The position numbers were made by a program, and so were the translations under genes. A model generated the notes under the pieces. That model saw nothing but the letters and a program-made list of their open reading frames with translations, ran no database searches and was not told where the DNA came from. Below, one piece after another: positions 1-5,836 of a stretch of 10,603 bases of DNA. Position 1 is the stretch's first letter, and each line of letters opens with the position of its first letter. Source of the stretch: Methylorubrum extorquens. GTDB lineage: Bacteria; Pseudomonadota; Alphaproteobacteria; Rhizobiales; Beijerinckiaceae. Where the stretch lies: NCBI GenBank assembly GCA_019695455.1, contig JAEUAC010000059.1, positions 1 through 10,603 of the forward strand, written 5' to 3'.

Positions 1-278
1 ACGGCGGCGGCGCGGTCGCGGCGGGCGTCATCGGCGGCCTGGCCGTCGGTGCCCTCGCGGCGGGCGCCATCGCGAACTCCTCGCCGGCCTACGGCTACGG
101 CCCCGGCCCCTATTACGGCGGGCCCGGCGTTCCCGTCGCGGGTCCGGGCGTTCCGGTCGGCAACGTGTACGGGGCCGATCCGAACTGGGTGAATTACTGC
201 GCCAGCCGGTACCGCTCCTTCGATCCGCGGTCCGGAACCTATCTGGCGAACGACGGCTACCGGTACCCCTGCCAGTAG
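1..278 (+). CDS. BA14K family protein, C-terminal part (5' end outside window)
   Basis: The reading frame is open from base 3 to the TAG at 276-278 and gives the last 91 residues of a protein. It starts with a small-residue hydrophobic stretch (GVIGGLAVGALAAGAIA) that looks like a membrane or glycine-zipper segment. A Gly/Pro/Tyr-rich linker follows (YGYGPGPYYGGPGVPV). The end is the conserved BA14K tail: WVNYCASRYRSFDPRSGTYL, then a short run ending YRYPCQ. The two cysteines, SRYRSFDP and the terminal PC are the family hallmarks. BA14K proteins were described as immunoreactive, lectin-like envelope proteins of Brucella and are widespread in Hyphomicrobiales; their molecular role is poorly known. 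The start codon and any signal peptide lie before the window. The frame is short and in no computed ORF because no start codon is present, but the family match is clear. Confidence 0.88.
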   Translation, partial: GGGAVAAGVIGGLAVGALAAGAIANSSPAYGYGPGPYYGGPGVPVAGPGVPVGNVYGADPNWVNYCASRYRSFDPRSGTYLANDGYRYPCQ

Positions 279-284
279 CACTGA

Positions 285-316
285 GCCGGAACATGACGGA
301 AACGTCATGATCCGGC
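285..316. terminator. Perfect-stem hairpin after the BA14K gene, probable terminator
   Basis: Bases 285-290 (GCCGGA) pair with 311-316 (TCCGGC), and 292-298 (CATGACG) pair with 303-309 (CGTCATG). One A-A mismatch separates the two stems and the loop is GAAA (299-302), a GNRA tetraloop. The element starts 6 bases after the BA14K stop codon. There is no T-run downstream, so it may act as a Rho-assisted terminator or as an mRNA 3'-end stabiliser. Confidence 0.5.
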
Positions 317-332
317 CCTGAACTAAACAGGG
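316..332. other. Second short hairpin abutting the first
   Basis: CCCTG (316-320) pairs with CAGGG (328-332) around a 7-base A-rich loop, and G315-T333 and G314-T334 could add wobble pairs. Base 316 is shared with the stem of the preceding hairpin, so both cannot be fully formed at once. It lies 38 bases before the proposed adaptor start and could belong to that gene's leader or to the terminator region. Confidence 0.3.
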
Positions 333-370
333 TTCCGTGCGTAATCACGCCCGGAGCCCTGGACCTGTGC

Positions 371-1660
371 ATGGATGATCCGCGTCTGACGCGCCCCGAC
401 ACGCCGCCCGGTGCGGAGCCCGTCGGACCGACGCCGACGCGCCCCGCAACCGGCGGCCTGCCCGACGGCCGAGGCCTGTCGAGGACCGGTGGCGGCATGC
501 GCTGGATCATGGCGTGCCTGCTCCTGGCCCTGGCCGGCGGCGGCGGGTGGTATTGGTCCGGCCGTCAGGCGGGCGGCGGCGCGGCCGTCGCGAGCAGGCC
601 GGCACCCGGCGTCCCCGTGGAGGCCGCCCAGGCCGAGATGCAGGACCTGCCGCTCTACCTCTTCGGCCTCGGCACCGTTCAGCCCTTCAACTCCGTCACC
701 GTCCGCTCGCGCGTCGACGGCGAGATCATCCGGATCGCCTTCCAGGAAGGTCAGATGGTCAAGGAGAGCGACGTCCTGGCCGAGATCGATCCGCGGCCGT
801 ACCGGGCGGCGCTGGAACAGGCCATCGCCCGCAAGGCGCAGGACGAGGCGACCGTCGCGAACACGAAGCGCGACCTAGAGCGTCTCTCCGGTCTCGGCGA
901 GTTCGCCAGCCGCCAGCAGGTCGACACTCAGCGGGCCCAGGTCGGCTCGCAGACGGCGCAGATCGCGGCCGACCAGGCGGCCATCGACGCCGCCCGGACG
1001 CAGCTCGACTATGCGACCATCCGGGCGCCGATCTCCGGCCGCCTCGGGCTGCGCCTCGTCGACCAGGGCAACATCGTGCGCGCCACCGATCAGACCGGCA
1101 TCGTCCAGATCGCGCAGCTGCAGCCCATCTCCGTGATCCTGACCGCGCCCCAGGCCCAGCTGCCGGAGCTGCAGGCCGCCATGGCCCAGGGGCCCGTCGA
1201 GGTGACCGCCTCCGCCCCGGCCGGGAGCACCGTGCTCGACACGGGCAAGCTGGCGCTCATCAACAACGAGGTGGACATCGCCTCCGGGACGGTGCGGCTG
1301 AAGGCCGTGTTCGACAACCGGCAGAACCGGCTCTGGCCCGGCCAGTCGGTCAACACGCGGTTGCGGGTCGCGACCCTGAAGGGCGTGACCGCCGTCTCCG
1401 ACGACGCGATCCAGCGCGGCCAGAACGAGCTCTTCGTGTTCGTGGTCAAGGACGGCAAGGCCGAGAAGCGCCGGGTCGAGGTCGGACCCTTCACGGAGGG
1501 GCGCGCCGTGATCGAGAAGGGCCTCGCGCCGGGCGAGACCGTCGTCACGGCGGGGCAGTCCCGGCTGCAGGACGGCACGCGCCTCGAGGTCAGGCCGCCG
1601 CCGGACGCCAAGGCGCCGGCCGTCCAGGCGGCCAACGGTCCCGCCACGGTGACCCGCTGA
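371..1660 (+). CDS. RND efflux periplasmic adaptor subunit (MdtA-like, HlyD/membrane fusion family)
   Basis: This is the periplasmic adaptor that links an RND pump to an outer-membrane channel. The 429 residues follow the family order. A Pro-rich cytoplasmic tail (1-43) precedes a signal-anchor helix near 45-63. The first lipoyl half spans about 108-141 (VTVRSRVDGEI, EGQMVKESDVLAEIDPRPY). An alpha-hairpin covers about 144-212, the second lipoyl half 213-247 (YATIRAPISGRLGLRLVDQGNIV), the beta-barrel about 250-335, and a membrane-proximal domain continues to about 405. The wording closely matches MdtA. There is no lipobox at a usable position, so it should be anchored by the N-terminal helix. 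An alternative ATG at 497 would begin MRWIMACLLLALAGGG; neither start has a convincing Shine-Dalgarno. The longer form is kept because its extra codons fit the local codon bias. The pump gene follows after one base, so the two are co-transcribed. Confidence 0.93.
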   Translation: MDDPRLTRPDTPPGAEPVGPTPTRPATGGLPDGRGLSRTGGGMRWIMACLLLALAGGGGWYWSGRQAGGGAAVASRPAPGVPVEAAQAEMQDLPLYLFGLGTVQPFNSVTVRSRVDGEIIRIAFQEGQMVKESDVLAEIDPRPYRAALEQAIARKAQDEATVANTKRDLERLSGLGEFASRQQVDTQRAQVGSQTAQIAADQAAIDAARTQLDYATIRAPISGRLGLRLVDQGNIVRATDQTGIVQIAQLQPISVILTAPQAQLPELQAAMAQGPVEVTASAPAGSTVLDTGKLALINNEVDIASGTVRLKAVFDNRQNRLWPGQSVNTRLRVATLKGVTAVSDDAIQRGQNELFVFVVKDGKAEKRRVEVGPFTEGRAVIEKGLAPGETVVTAGQSRLQDGTRLEVRPPPDAKAPAVQAANGPATVTR

Positions 1661-1661
1661 C

Positions 1662-4600
1662 ATGCGCGGCAACGTCTCGGCTCTCTTCATCCGGTACCCG
1701 ATCGGGACCAGCCTCCTCATGGTGGCGATGCTGTTCGTCGGCGTCGCGGCCTTCCCCAACCTGTCCGTCGCGCCCCTGCCCCAGGTCGACTTCCCGACCG
1801 TCCAGGTGTCGGCGAACCTGCCCGGCGCCTCGCCCGAGACCATGGCGACCTCGGTCGCGCAGCCGCTGGAGAGCCAGTTCGCCCAGATCCCGGGCATCCA
1901 GCTGATGACCTCGACGTCGTTCCTCGGGACGACGCAGATCACCGTGCAGTTCGAGCTCGGCCGCAACGTGGACGCGGGCGCGCAGGACATCCAGGCGGCC
2001 ATCAACGCGGCCGGCGGGCAGTTGCCGCGCGACCTGCCGAACCCGCCGAGCTACCGCAAGGTCAATCCGGCCGATCCCCCGATCATGATCATCGGGATGA
2101 CGTCCGACACGCTGCCGCTGATCGAGGTGAACACCAACGCCGACGCAAAGATGGCGCGGCAGATCTCCCAGCTCTCGGGCGTGGGCCAGGTCTTCATCGG
2201 CGGCGAGCAGAAGAACGCCGTGCGGGTGCAGCTCGATCCGGCGAAGCTGGTCGCCAAGAACCTCGACCTCGCCGATGTCCGCGCCCAGCTCGCGACCGCT
2301 ACCGTGAACGCCCCCAAGGGCACGATCGACGGCGACCGGCGCTCCTTCACGGTCTACGCCAACGACCAGATCACGCAGGCCGCCCAGTGGAACGACGTGA
2401 TCGTCGCCTACCGGAACGGCGCGCCCGTGCGGGTGCGCGACATCGGCGACGCCGTGCAGGGCCCGGAGGACATCAAGCGGGCCGCCTGGGTGTCGGGCAA
2501 GAAGGGCGTCTACCTCGTCGTCTTTAAGCAGCCGGGCGCCAACGTCATCGACACGGTCGACCGCGTGAAGGCCGAGCTGCCGCGGCTCCAGGCCTCGATC
2601 CCGCCCTCCATCGACGTGACGATCGTGTCCGACCGCACGCAGACCATCCGGGCCTCGGTCCACGAGGTCGAGCTGACGCTGCTCCTGACGATCGGGCTCG
2701 TCATCCTCGTCATCTTCCTGTTCCTGCGCTCGTTCTGGGCCACCGTGATCCCGTCCATCACGGTCCCGATCGCGCTCGCGGGCACGCTCGGCCTGATGTA
2801 CGCGGCCGGCTACAGCCTCAACAACCTGTCCCTCATGGCGATCATCATCGCGGTCACGTTCGTGGTCGACGACGCCATCGTCATGCTCGAGAACATCGTC
2901 CGTCACGTCGAGGACGGCATGTCGCCCATGGAGGCGGCCATCAAGGGATCGGCCGAGATCGGCTTCACGATCATCTCGATCTCGATCTCGCTCGTCGCGG
3001 TGTTCATCCCGCTCCTCTTCATGGGCGGCATCATCGGCCGGCTCTTCCGCGAATTCGCCGTCACGGTCGCCATGATGGTCGGCGTCTCCGCCGTGGTCGC
3101 CCTCACGCTGACGCCCATGATGGCGGCGCGCCTGCTCACGCCGAAGAGCGAGGAGCATCACGGCCGCCTCTATCTCTGGCTGGAGCGGCGGTTCGACCGG
3201 ATCGAGCGCGCCTACGAGCGGAGCCTCGACGTGGCGCTGCGCTTCCGCTTCGTGACGCTGCTCGTCTTCTTCGGCACGATCGCGGCGACGGCGGCCCTCT
3301 TCGTCGCCATCCCGAAGGGGTTCTTCCCGCAGCAGGACACGGGCCTGATCGTCGGCACGTCGGAGGCCGCCCAGGACGTGTCCTTCGGCGAGATGGAGCG
3401 CCGCCAGGTCGCCCTCCTCGACGTGATCGGCCGCGATCCCGCCGTGCAGAGCTATTCCGCCCAGATCGGCGGCAACAACGCGCTGAACTCGGGCCGCGTC
3501 TTCATCACGCTGAAGCCGCACGGCGACCGCGACGTCAGCGCCTACCAGGTGATCGAGCGGCTCCGGCCGCAGCTCGCCGACGTGCAGGGCGTCCGCATGT
3601 TCCTGCAGGCGGCGCAGGACATCAACGTCGGCGGGCGCCAGTCGCGCACGCAGTTCCAGTACACGCTGCAGGACGTCGACAGCGCCGTCCTGAACGAGTG
3701 GACGCCCAAGGTGCTGGGCGCCATGCAGAAGCTCCCGCAGCTTCGCGACGTCGTGTCCGACCAGCAGAACCAGGGCGGCGTGCTGCGGCTCGCGATCGAT
3801 CGCGACCAGGCCTCCCGCTTCGGCATCACGCCGTCCGCCATCGACGAGGCGCTCTACAACGCCTTCGGGCAGCGCCAGATCGCGCAGTTCTTCACGCAGA
3901 TCGACACCTACCGGGTGATCATGGAGATCCGGCCCGAGCTGCAGGGCCAGACGGAGACGCTGCAGCGGCTCTACATCCGGTCGCCGCTCACGAACGAGCA
4001 GGTGCCGCTCGCCGCCATCGCGAGCTGGACGACGCGGGGCGTCGTGCCGCTCTCCATCAGCCACCAGGGTCAGTTCCCGGCGACCACGATCTCGTTCAAC
4101 CTCGCGCCCGGCACCTCGCTCGGCGAGGCGACGGCCGCCATCCAGGAGGCCGAGCGGGCGCTCGCCCTGCCGGCCTCGCTGCAGGGAACCTTCCAGGGCA
4201 ATGCCCAGGAGTTCCAGAAGTCGCTCGCGACCGTGCCTCTTCTGATCCTCGCCGCCTTGGTCGCCGTCTACCTGATCCTCGGCATCCTCTACGAGAGCCT
4301 GATCCACCCGATCACCATCCTGTCGACGCTGCCCTCGGCCGGCCTCGGCGCGATCGCGATCCTCATGGCGGGCGGGTTCGACTTCAGCCTCATCGCGCTG
4401 ATCGGCGTGATCCTGCTCATCGGCATTGTGAAGAAGAACGGCATCATGCTGGTCGACTTCGCGATCGCGGCGGAACGCGACGAGCACCTGACGCCCGAGG
4501 ACGCCATCCGAAAGGCCGCCATCCTGCGGTTCCGGCCCATCATGATGACGACGATGGCGGCGATCCTCGGCGGCGTGCCGCTCGCGATCGGGTTCGGAGC

Positions 4601-4820
4601 CGGCGCCGAGATCCGCCAGCCCCTCGGCTACGCGATGGTCGGCGGCCTCGTCGTGAGCCAGGCGCTCACGCTCTACACGACGCCCGTCGTCTACATCTAC
4701 CTCGACCACCTGTCGGACTGGATCAAGGCGCGGCTACCGGCCCGGTTCGGCGGGCGCGATCCGGCCCGGCCCGAGGGCGAGGCCGGCCCGACGACGGCGA
4801 TCCCCGCACCGGCCGAATAG
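1662..4820 (+). CDS. RND multidrug efflux pump, inner-membrane subunit (MdtB/MdtC-like, HAE-1 family)
   Basis: This is the proton-driven inner-membrane pump of a tripartite efflux complex. At 1052 residues it has the normal HAE-1 length. TM1 lies near 11-30. A first periplasmic loop (about 31-335) contains the porter subdomains. TM2-6 lie at about 337-490, the second porter loop at about 555-860, and TM8-12 at about 857-1010. The proton-relay residues are present: the paired aspartates D403 and D404 in TM4 (VVDDAIVMLENI) and the lysine in TM10 (GIVKKNGIMLVDFA, K925, matching AcrB K940). The KKNGIMLVDFA wording is typical of MdtB/MdtC rather than AcrB. It starts one base after the adaptor stop codon, so translation is probably coupled. 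MdtBC of E. coli is a heteromultimer, whereas only one pump gene is present here, so a homotrimer is inferred. The substrate cannot be read from sequence. No outer-membrane factor gene is adjacent. Confidence 0.95.
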   Translation: MRGNVSALFIRYPIGTSLLMVAMLFVGVAAFPNLSVAPLPQVDFPTVQVSANLPGASPETMATSVAQPLESQFAQIPGIQLMTSTSFLGTTQITVQFELGRNVDAGAQDIQAAINAAGGQLPRDLPNPPSYRKVNPADPPIMIIGMTSDTLPLIEVNTNADAKMARQISQLSGVGQVFIGGEQKNAVRVQLDPAKLVAKNLDLADVRAQLATATVNAPKGTIDGDRRSFTVYANDQITQAAQWNDVIVAYRNGAPVRVRDIGDAVQGPEDIKRAAWVSGKKGVYLVVFKQPGANVIDTVDRVKAELPRLQASIPPSIDVTIVSDRTQTIRASVHEVELTLLLTIGLVILVIFLFLRSFWATVIPSITVPIALAGTLGLMYAAGYSLNNLSLMAIIIAVTFVVDDAIVMLENIVRHVEDGMSPMEAAIKGSAEIGFTIISISISLVAVFIPLLFMGGIIGRLFREFAVTVAMMVGVSAVVALTLTPMMAARLLTPKSEEHHGRLYLWLERRFDRIERAYERSLDVALRFRFVTLLVFFGTIAATAALFVAIPKGFFPQQDTGLIVGTSEAAQDVSFGEMERRQVALLDVIGRDPAVQSYSAQIGGNNALNSGRVFITLKPHGDRDVSAYQVIERLRPQLADVQGVRMFLQAAQDINVGGRQSRTQFQYTLQDVDSAVLNEWTPKVLGAMQKLPQLRDVVSDQQNQGGVLRLAIDRDQASRFGITPSAIDEALYNAFGQRQIAQFFTQIDTYRVIMEIRPELQGQTETLQRLYIRSPLTNEQVPLAAIASWTTRGVVPLSISHQGQFPATTISFNLAPGTSLGEATAAIQEAERALALPASLQGTFQGNAQEFQKSLATVPLLILAALVAVYLILGILYESLIHPITILSTLPSAGLGAIAILMAGGFDFSLIALIGVILLIGIVKKNGIMLVDFAIAAERDEHLTPEDAIRKAAILRFRPIMMTTMAAILGGVPLAIGFGAGAEIRQPLGYAMVGGLVVSQALTLYTTPVVYIYLDHLSDWIKARLPARFGGRDPARPEGEAGPTTAIPAPAE

Positions 4821-4874
4821 CCGTCGCGGCACGCACCCGCCTCTTCACCGATACGGCTTTTCGAAGGCGACGAC

Positions 4875-4900
4875 GAAACTCTTGGAGGGGCCGCGTCGTT
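4875..4900 (+). promoter_or_regulatory. Possible EcfG-type (general stress response) promoter
   Basis: GAAAC (4875-4879) and CGTT (4897-4900) are 17 bases apart. The published alphaproteobacterial EcfG consensus is GGAAC, 16-17 bases, CGTT, so this differs by one base in the -35 element. Transcription would start near 4907, giving a leader of about 24 bases to the ATG at 4931. NepR genes are often under EcfG control, which fits, but one mismatch in a short motif leaves real room for chance. Confidence 0.35.
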
Positions 4901-4930
4901 GGACGCCTTATGAGAGAGGCTAAGGCGGCC

Positions 4931-5119
4931 ATGATCGTGACCAGAGGAACGCTCGACCCGCGCGGAGAAGGGCGTCTGCTCGGCCATCTCGGAACCGAGA
5001 TCGCGTCGCTCTACCGCGACACGCTGCTGGCCCCGCTGCCAGCGAACCTGCAGGCGATCGTCGACCGACTCGAGCGATCCATGACCGAGGCCGATCGGAA
5101 GTCCGGGCACTCCCGCTAG
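4931..5119 (+). CDS. NepR-like anti-sigma factor (small protein)
   Basis: This is a 62-residue protein whose core, from HLGTEIASLYRDTLLAPLP to DRLE, matches the NepR family pattern: a helix of the type LGxxLRxLYxxxxxEPxP, the Pro turn, then a second helix ending in RLE. NepR proteins bind the ECF sigma factor EcfG and keep it inactive until phosphorylated PhyR takes them away; they act in the cytoplasm. Two ATGs are possible: 4931 and, in frame, 4910 (69 residues). I prefer 4931 because AAGG lies 5 bases upstream and the seven extra codons include the rare AGA. No PhyR, EcfG or stress-response kinase gene is adjacent, so this looks like an orphan paralogue. Position -3 of the helix core is T-E rather than the common R-Q, so partner choice may differ. 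The family call is from motif reading only. Confidence 0.72.
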   Translation: MIVTRGTLDPRGEGRLLGHLGTEIASLYRDTLLAPLPANLQAIVDRLERSMTEADRKSGHSR

Positions 5120-5186
5120 GATCGCCTGGCGGCCGCGCGCGGGCCTCTGGACAGAACGCTCCGGACCGATCACAACGGGCGCCGAC

Positions 5187-5260
5187 GCGGGCGTAGTTCA
5201 GTGGTAGAACGTCAGCTTCCCAAGCTGAATATGCGGGTTCGATTCCCGCCGCCCGCTCCA
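5187..5260 (+). tRNA. tRNA-Gly (anticodon CCC)
   Basis: A complete 74-nt cloverleaf. The acceptor stem is GCGGGCG (5187-5193) with CGCCCGC (5250-5256), perfect over 7 bp. The D arm is GTTC/GAAC. The anticodon arm is TCAGC/GCTGA with loop TTCCCAA, giving anticodon CCC at 5219-5221, which reads GGG. The variable loop has 4 nt. The T arm is GCGGG/CCCGC with loop TTCGATT. The discriminator is U73 and CCA is encoded (5258-5260). U73 and C35-C36 fit glycine identity. All stems are intact, so it should be functional. Confidence 0.96.
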
Positions 5261-5331
5261 TCTTCGCCGCGACCGGCCTGCCGCCCGTCGCCGAGAAGGC
5301 TTGGTTAACCCTCGCTCGCCGCTTCGATGGA

Positions 5332-5348
5332 CACCGGATGGACCGGTG
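5332..5348. other. Small perfect hairpin between the tRNA and the tRNA-like element
   Basis: CACCGG (5332-5337) pairs with CCGGTG (5343-5348) around ATGGA. There is no T-run after it. It could be a weak termination or processing structure for the tRNA-Gly transcript. The rest of 5261-5384 shows nothing I can name. Confidence 0.25.
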
Positions 5349-5384
5349 CTACGACGCGTCCGCGGTCGCCCGTGCGGCCCGCAT

Positions 5385-5454
5385 GGGGCCATAGCTTAAG
5401 GCAGAGCGCTTCGCGAGAAGAGATTGGCGGTTCGACTCCGTCTTGGTTCCACCA
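5385..5454 (+). ncRNA. tRNA-like RNA lacking an anticodon loop (tRNA relic or non-decoding tRNA)
   Basis: These 70 nt fold like a tRNA except in the anticodon arm. The acceptor stem is GGGGCCA (5385-5391) with TGGTTCC (5444-5450), 7 bp including G-U pairs at positions 3 and 4. TA occupies positions 8-9. The D arm is GCTT (5394-5397) with GAGC (5404-5407) around a 6-nt loop containing GG. The T arm is GGCGG (5426-5430) with CCGTC (5438-5442) around a canonical TTCGACT loop. Position 73 is A and CCA is encoded (5452-5454). Where a 17-nt anticodon arm is expected there is CTTC-GCGA-GAAG (5409-5420), a 4-bp stem closed by a GNRA tetraloop, so nothing can decode. One extra T (5443) sits between the T arm and the acceptor stem. 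G3-U70 with A73 is the alanyl-tRNA synthetase identity signature. It may be a decayed tRNA-Ala-like gene or a chargeable RNA that does not decode; the sequence alone cannot say which. Confidence 0.7.
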
Positions 5455-5497
5455 GTTTCCGGTGCGTTCGGCGCCCTCCGCCACCAGCCGAAATGGG

Positions 5498-5519
5498 AAC
5501 GGCGCCCGAAGGCGCCGTT
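5498..5519. terminator. Hairpin terminator shared by ssrA (- strand) and the tRNA-like gene (+ strand)
   Basis: AACGGCGCC (5498-5506) pairs perfectly with GGCGCCGTT (5511-5519) over 9 bp. Read on the - strand the loop is C(UUCG)G, a very stable tetraloop, and the hairpin follows the end of the tmRNA coding piece. The - strand tail is GTTTCCCATTTC and the + strand tail is GTTTCTGTTGC; both are only moderately T-rich. It lies between convergent RNA genes and is probably bidirectional. Confidence 0.72.
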
Positions 5520-5551
5520 TCTGTTGCTAGGCTTTCCCGAGCCCCGGATGG

Positions 5552-5596
5552 TTACGCCGCGAGGCGAACCGCACCCATGTCAACGTTGTCGTTGGC
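5552..5596 (-). other. ssrA: tmRNA proteolysis-tag reading frame (ANDNVDMGAVRLAA)
   Basis: Within the coding piece the - strand reads GCC AAC GAC AAC GTT GAC ATG GGT GCG GTT CGC CTC GCG GCG TAA. The start (ANDN) and end (RLAA) match alphaproteobacterial tags such as the rhizobial ANDNYAEARLAA, and the AA terminus fits ClpXP recognition. The resume codon is taken as GCC at 5596-5594. A GCA further upstream (after AATAGT) would open a different frame that reaches a stop after 9 codons without a hydrophobic end, so it was discarded. Confidence 0.82.
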
Positions 5597-5681
5597 ATTT
5601 GTGATTTGCACTATTGAGGCCGTAGCTCAGCCTAATCGCAGCCTAGCCTTTACCGCGCCCGGTCGAACCCAAGTCGCCCCC

Positions 5682-5709
5682 GCTCCGAACCCGTCCGCGA
5701 ACGGGCTCG
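5682..5709 (-). other. Intervening segment removed between the two tmRNA pieces
   Basis: The 28 nt between the acceptor CCA and the first G of the coding piece form a hairpin. On the - strand CGAGCCCGT pairs with ACGGGTTCG (one G-U pair) around TCGCGG. In known permuted tmRNAs this loop of the precursor is excised after transcription, leaving the two pieces joined only by base pairing. Confidence 0.75.
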
Positions 5710-5797
5710 TGGTGGAGGCGGCGGGAATTGAACCCGCGTCCCGAACACTTATTCCACTCTGCCTCTACGATCATAGCCGGGTTGCCCCGACCTTCCC

Positions 5798-5826
5798 GAT
5801 ATAGGCCCGTTCGGTCGCGGCACCAA
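5798..5826 (-). promoter_or_regulatory. Probable housekeeping-sigma promoter of ssrA
   Basis: On the - strand TTGGTG (5826-5821) and TATATC (5803-5798) are separated by exactly 17 bases. They match the -35 and -10 consensus at 3 and 4 of 6 positions. Transcription would start near 5790, just before the acceptor piece. The -35 box starts about 10 bases after the stop of the pentapeptide gene, so ssrA has its own promoter in a very tight junction. Confidence 0.6.
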
Positions 5827-5836
5827 GGCCTGAGTT

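Larger units (their letters stand above)
5526..5790 (-). ncRNA. ssrA: tmRNA, circularly permuted two-piece form
   Basis: tmRNA with SmpB rescues ribosomes stalled on broken mRNAs. On the - strand the gene is permuted as in other Alphaproteobacteria. First comes the acceptor piece (about 5790 down to 5710), which ends GGGACGCGGGTTCAATTCCC, then CGCCTCC, A and CCA; GGACGCGGGTTC is a tmRNA signature. A 28-nt spacer (5709-5682) follows. Then comes the coding piece, which begins GGGGGCG at 5681 and carries the TTCGAC motif. The two pieces form a 7-bp acceptor stem (5675-5681 with 5714-5720) whose third pair is G-U, the alanine identity element. The T arm is 5721-5737. Within the coding piece, 5640-5647 and 5526-5533 are perfect 8-nt complements enclosing the tag region, so the mature piece probably ends near 5526. 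The mature ends, other than the CCA and the GGGGGCG start, are estimates. I could not place the helix joining the 5' part of the acceptor piece to the coding piece. Confidence 0.92.

Noticed and set aside
2966..2992. Short TCGATC repeat within the pump gene
   Set aside because: It encodes the ISISIS membrane stretch in normal codons, so it is a coding coincidence and not a regulatory repeat.
1590..4709. Long open frame (1039 codons) on the - strand, antisense to the RND pump
   Set aside because: It mirrors the high-GC third positions of the pump gene and is full of Arg, Asp, His and Glu with no family features. The + strand frame has unmistakable RND motifs.
5611..5640. tRNA-like GTAGCTCAGCCTAA on the + strand
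   Set aside because: It resembles a D arm, but no acceptor or T arm fits around it, and the segment belongs to the tmRNA coding piece on the other strand.
5233..5737. Inverted 20-of-21 match between the tRNA-Gly and tmRNA T-arm regions as a possible transposon or att boundary
   Set aside because: T arms are conserved in all tRNAs and the match stops at the arm and acceptor, so shared function explains it without mobility.
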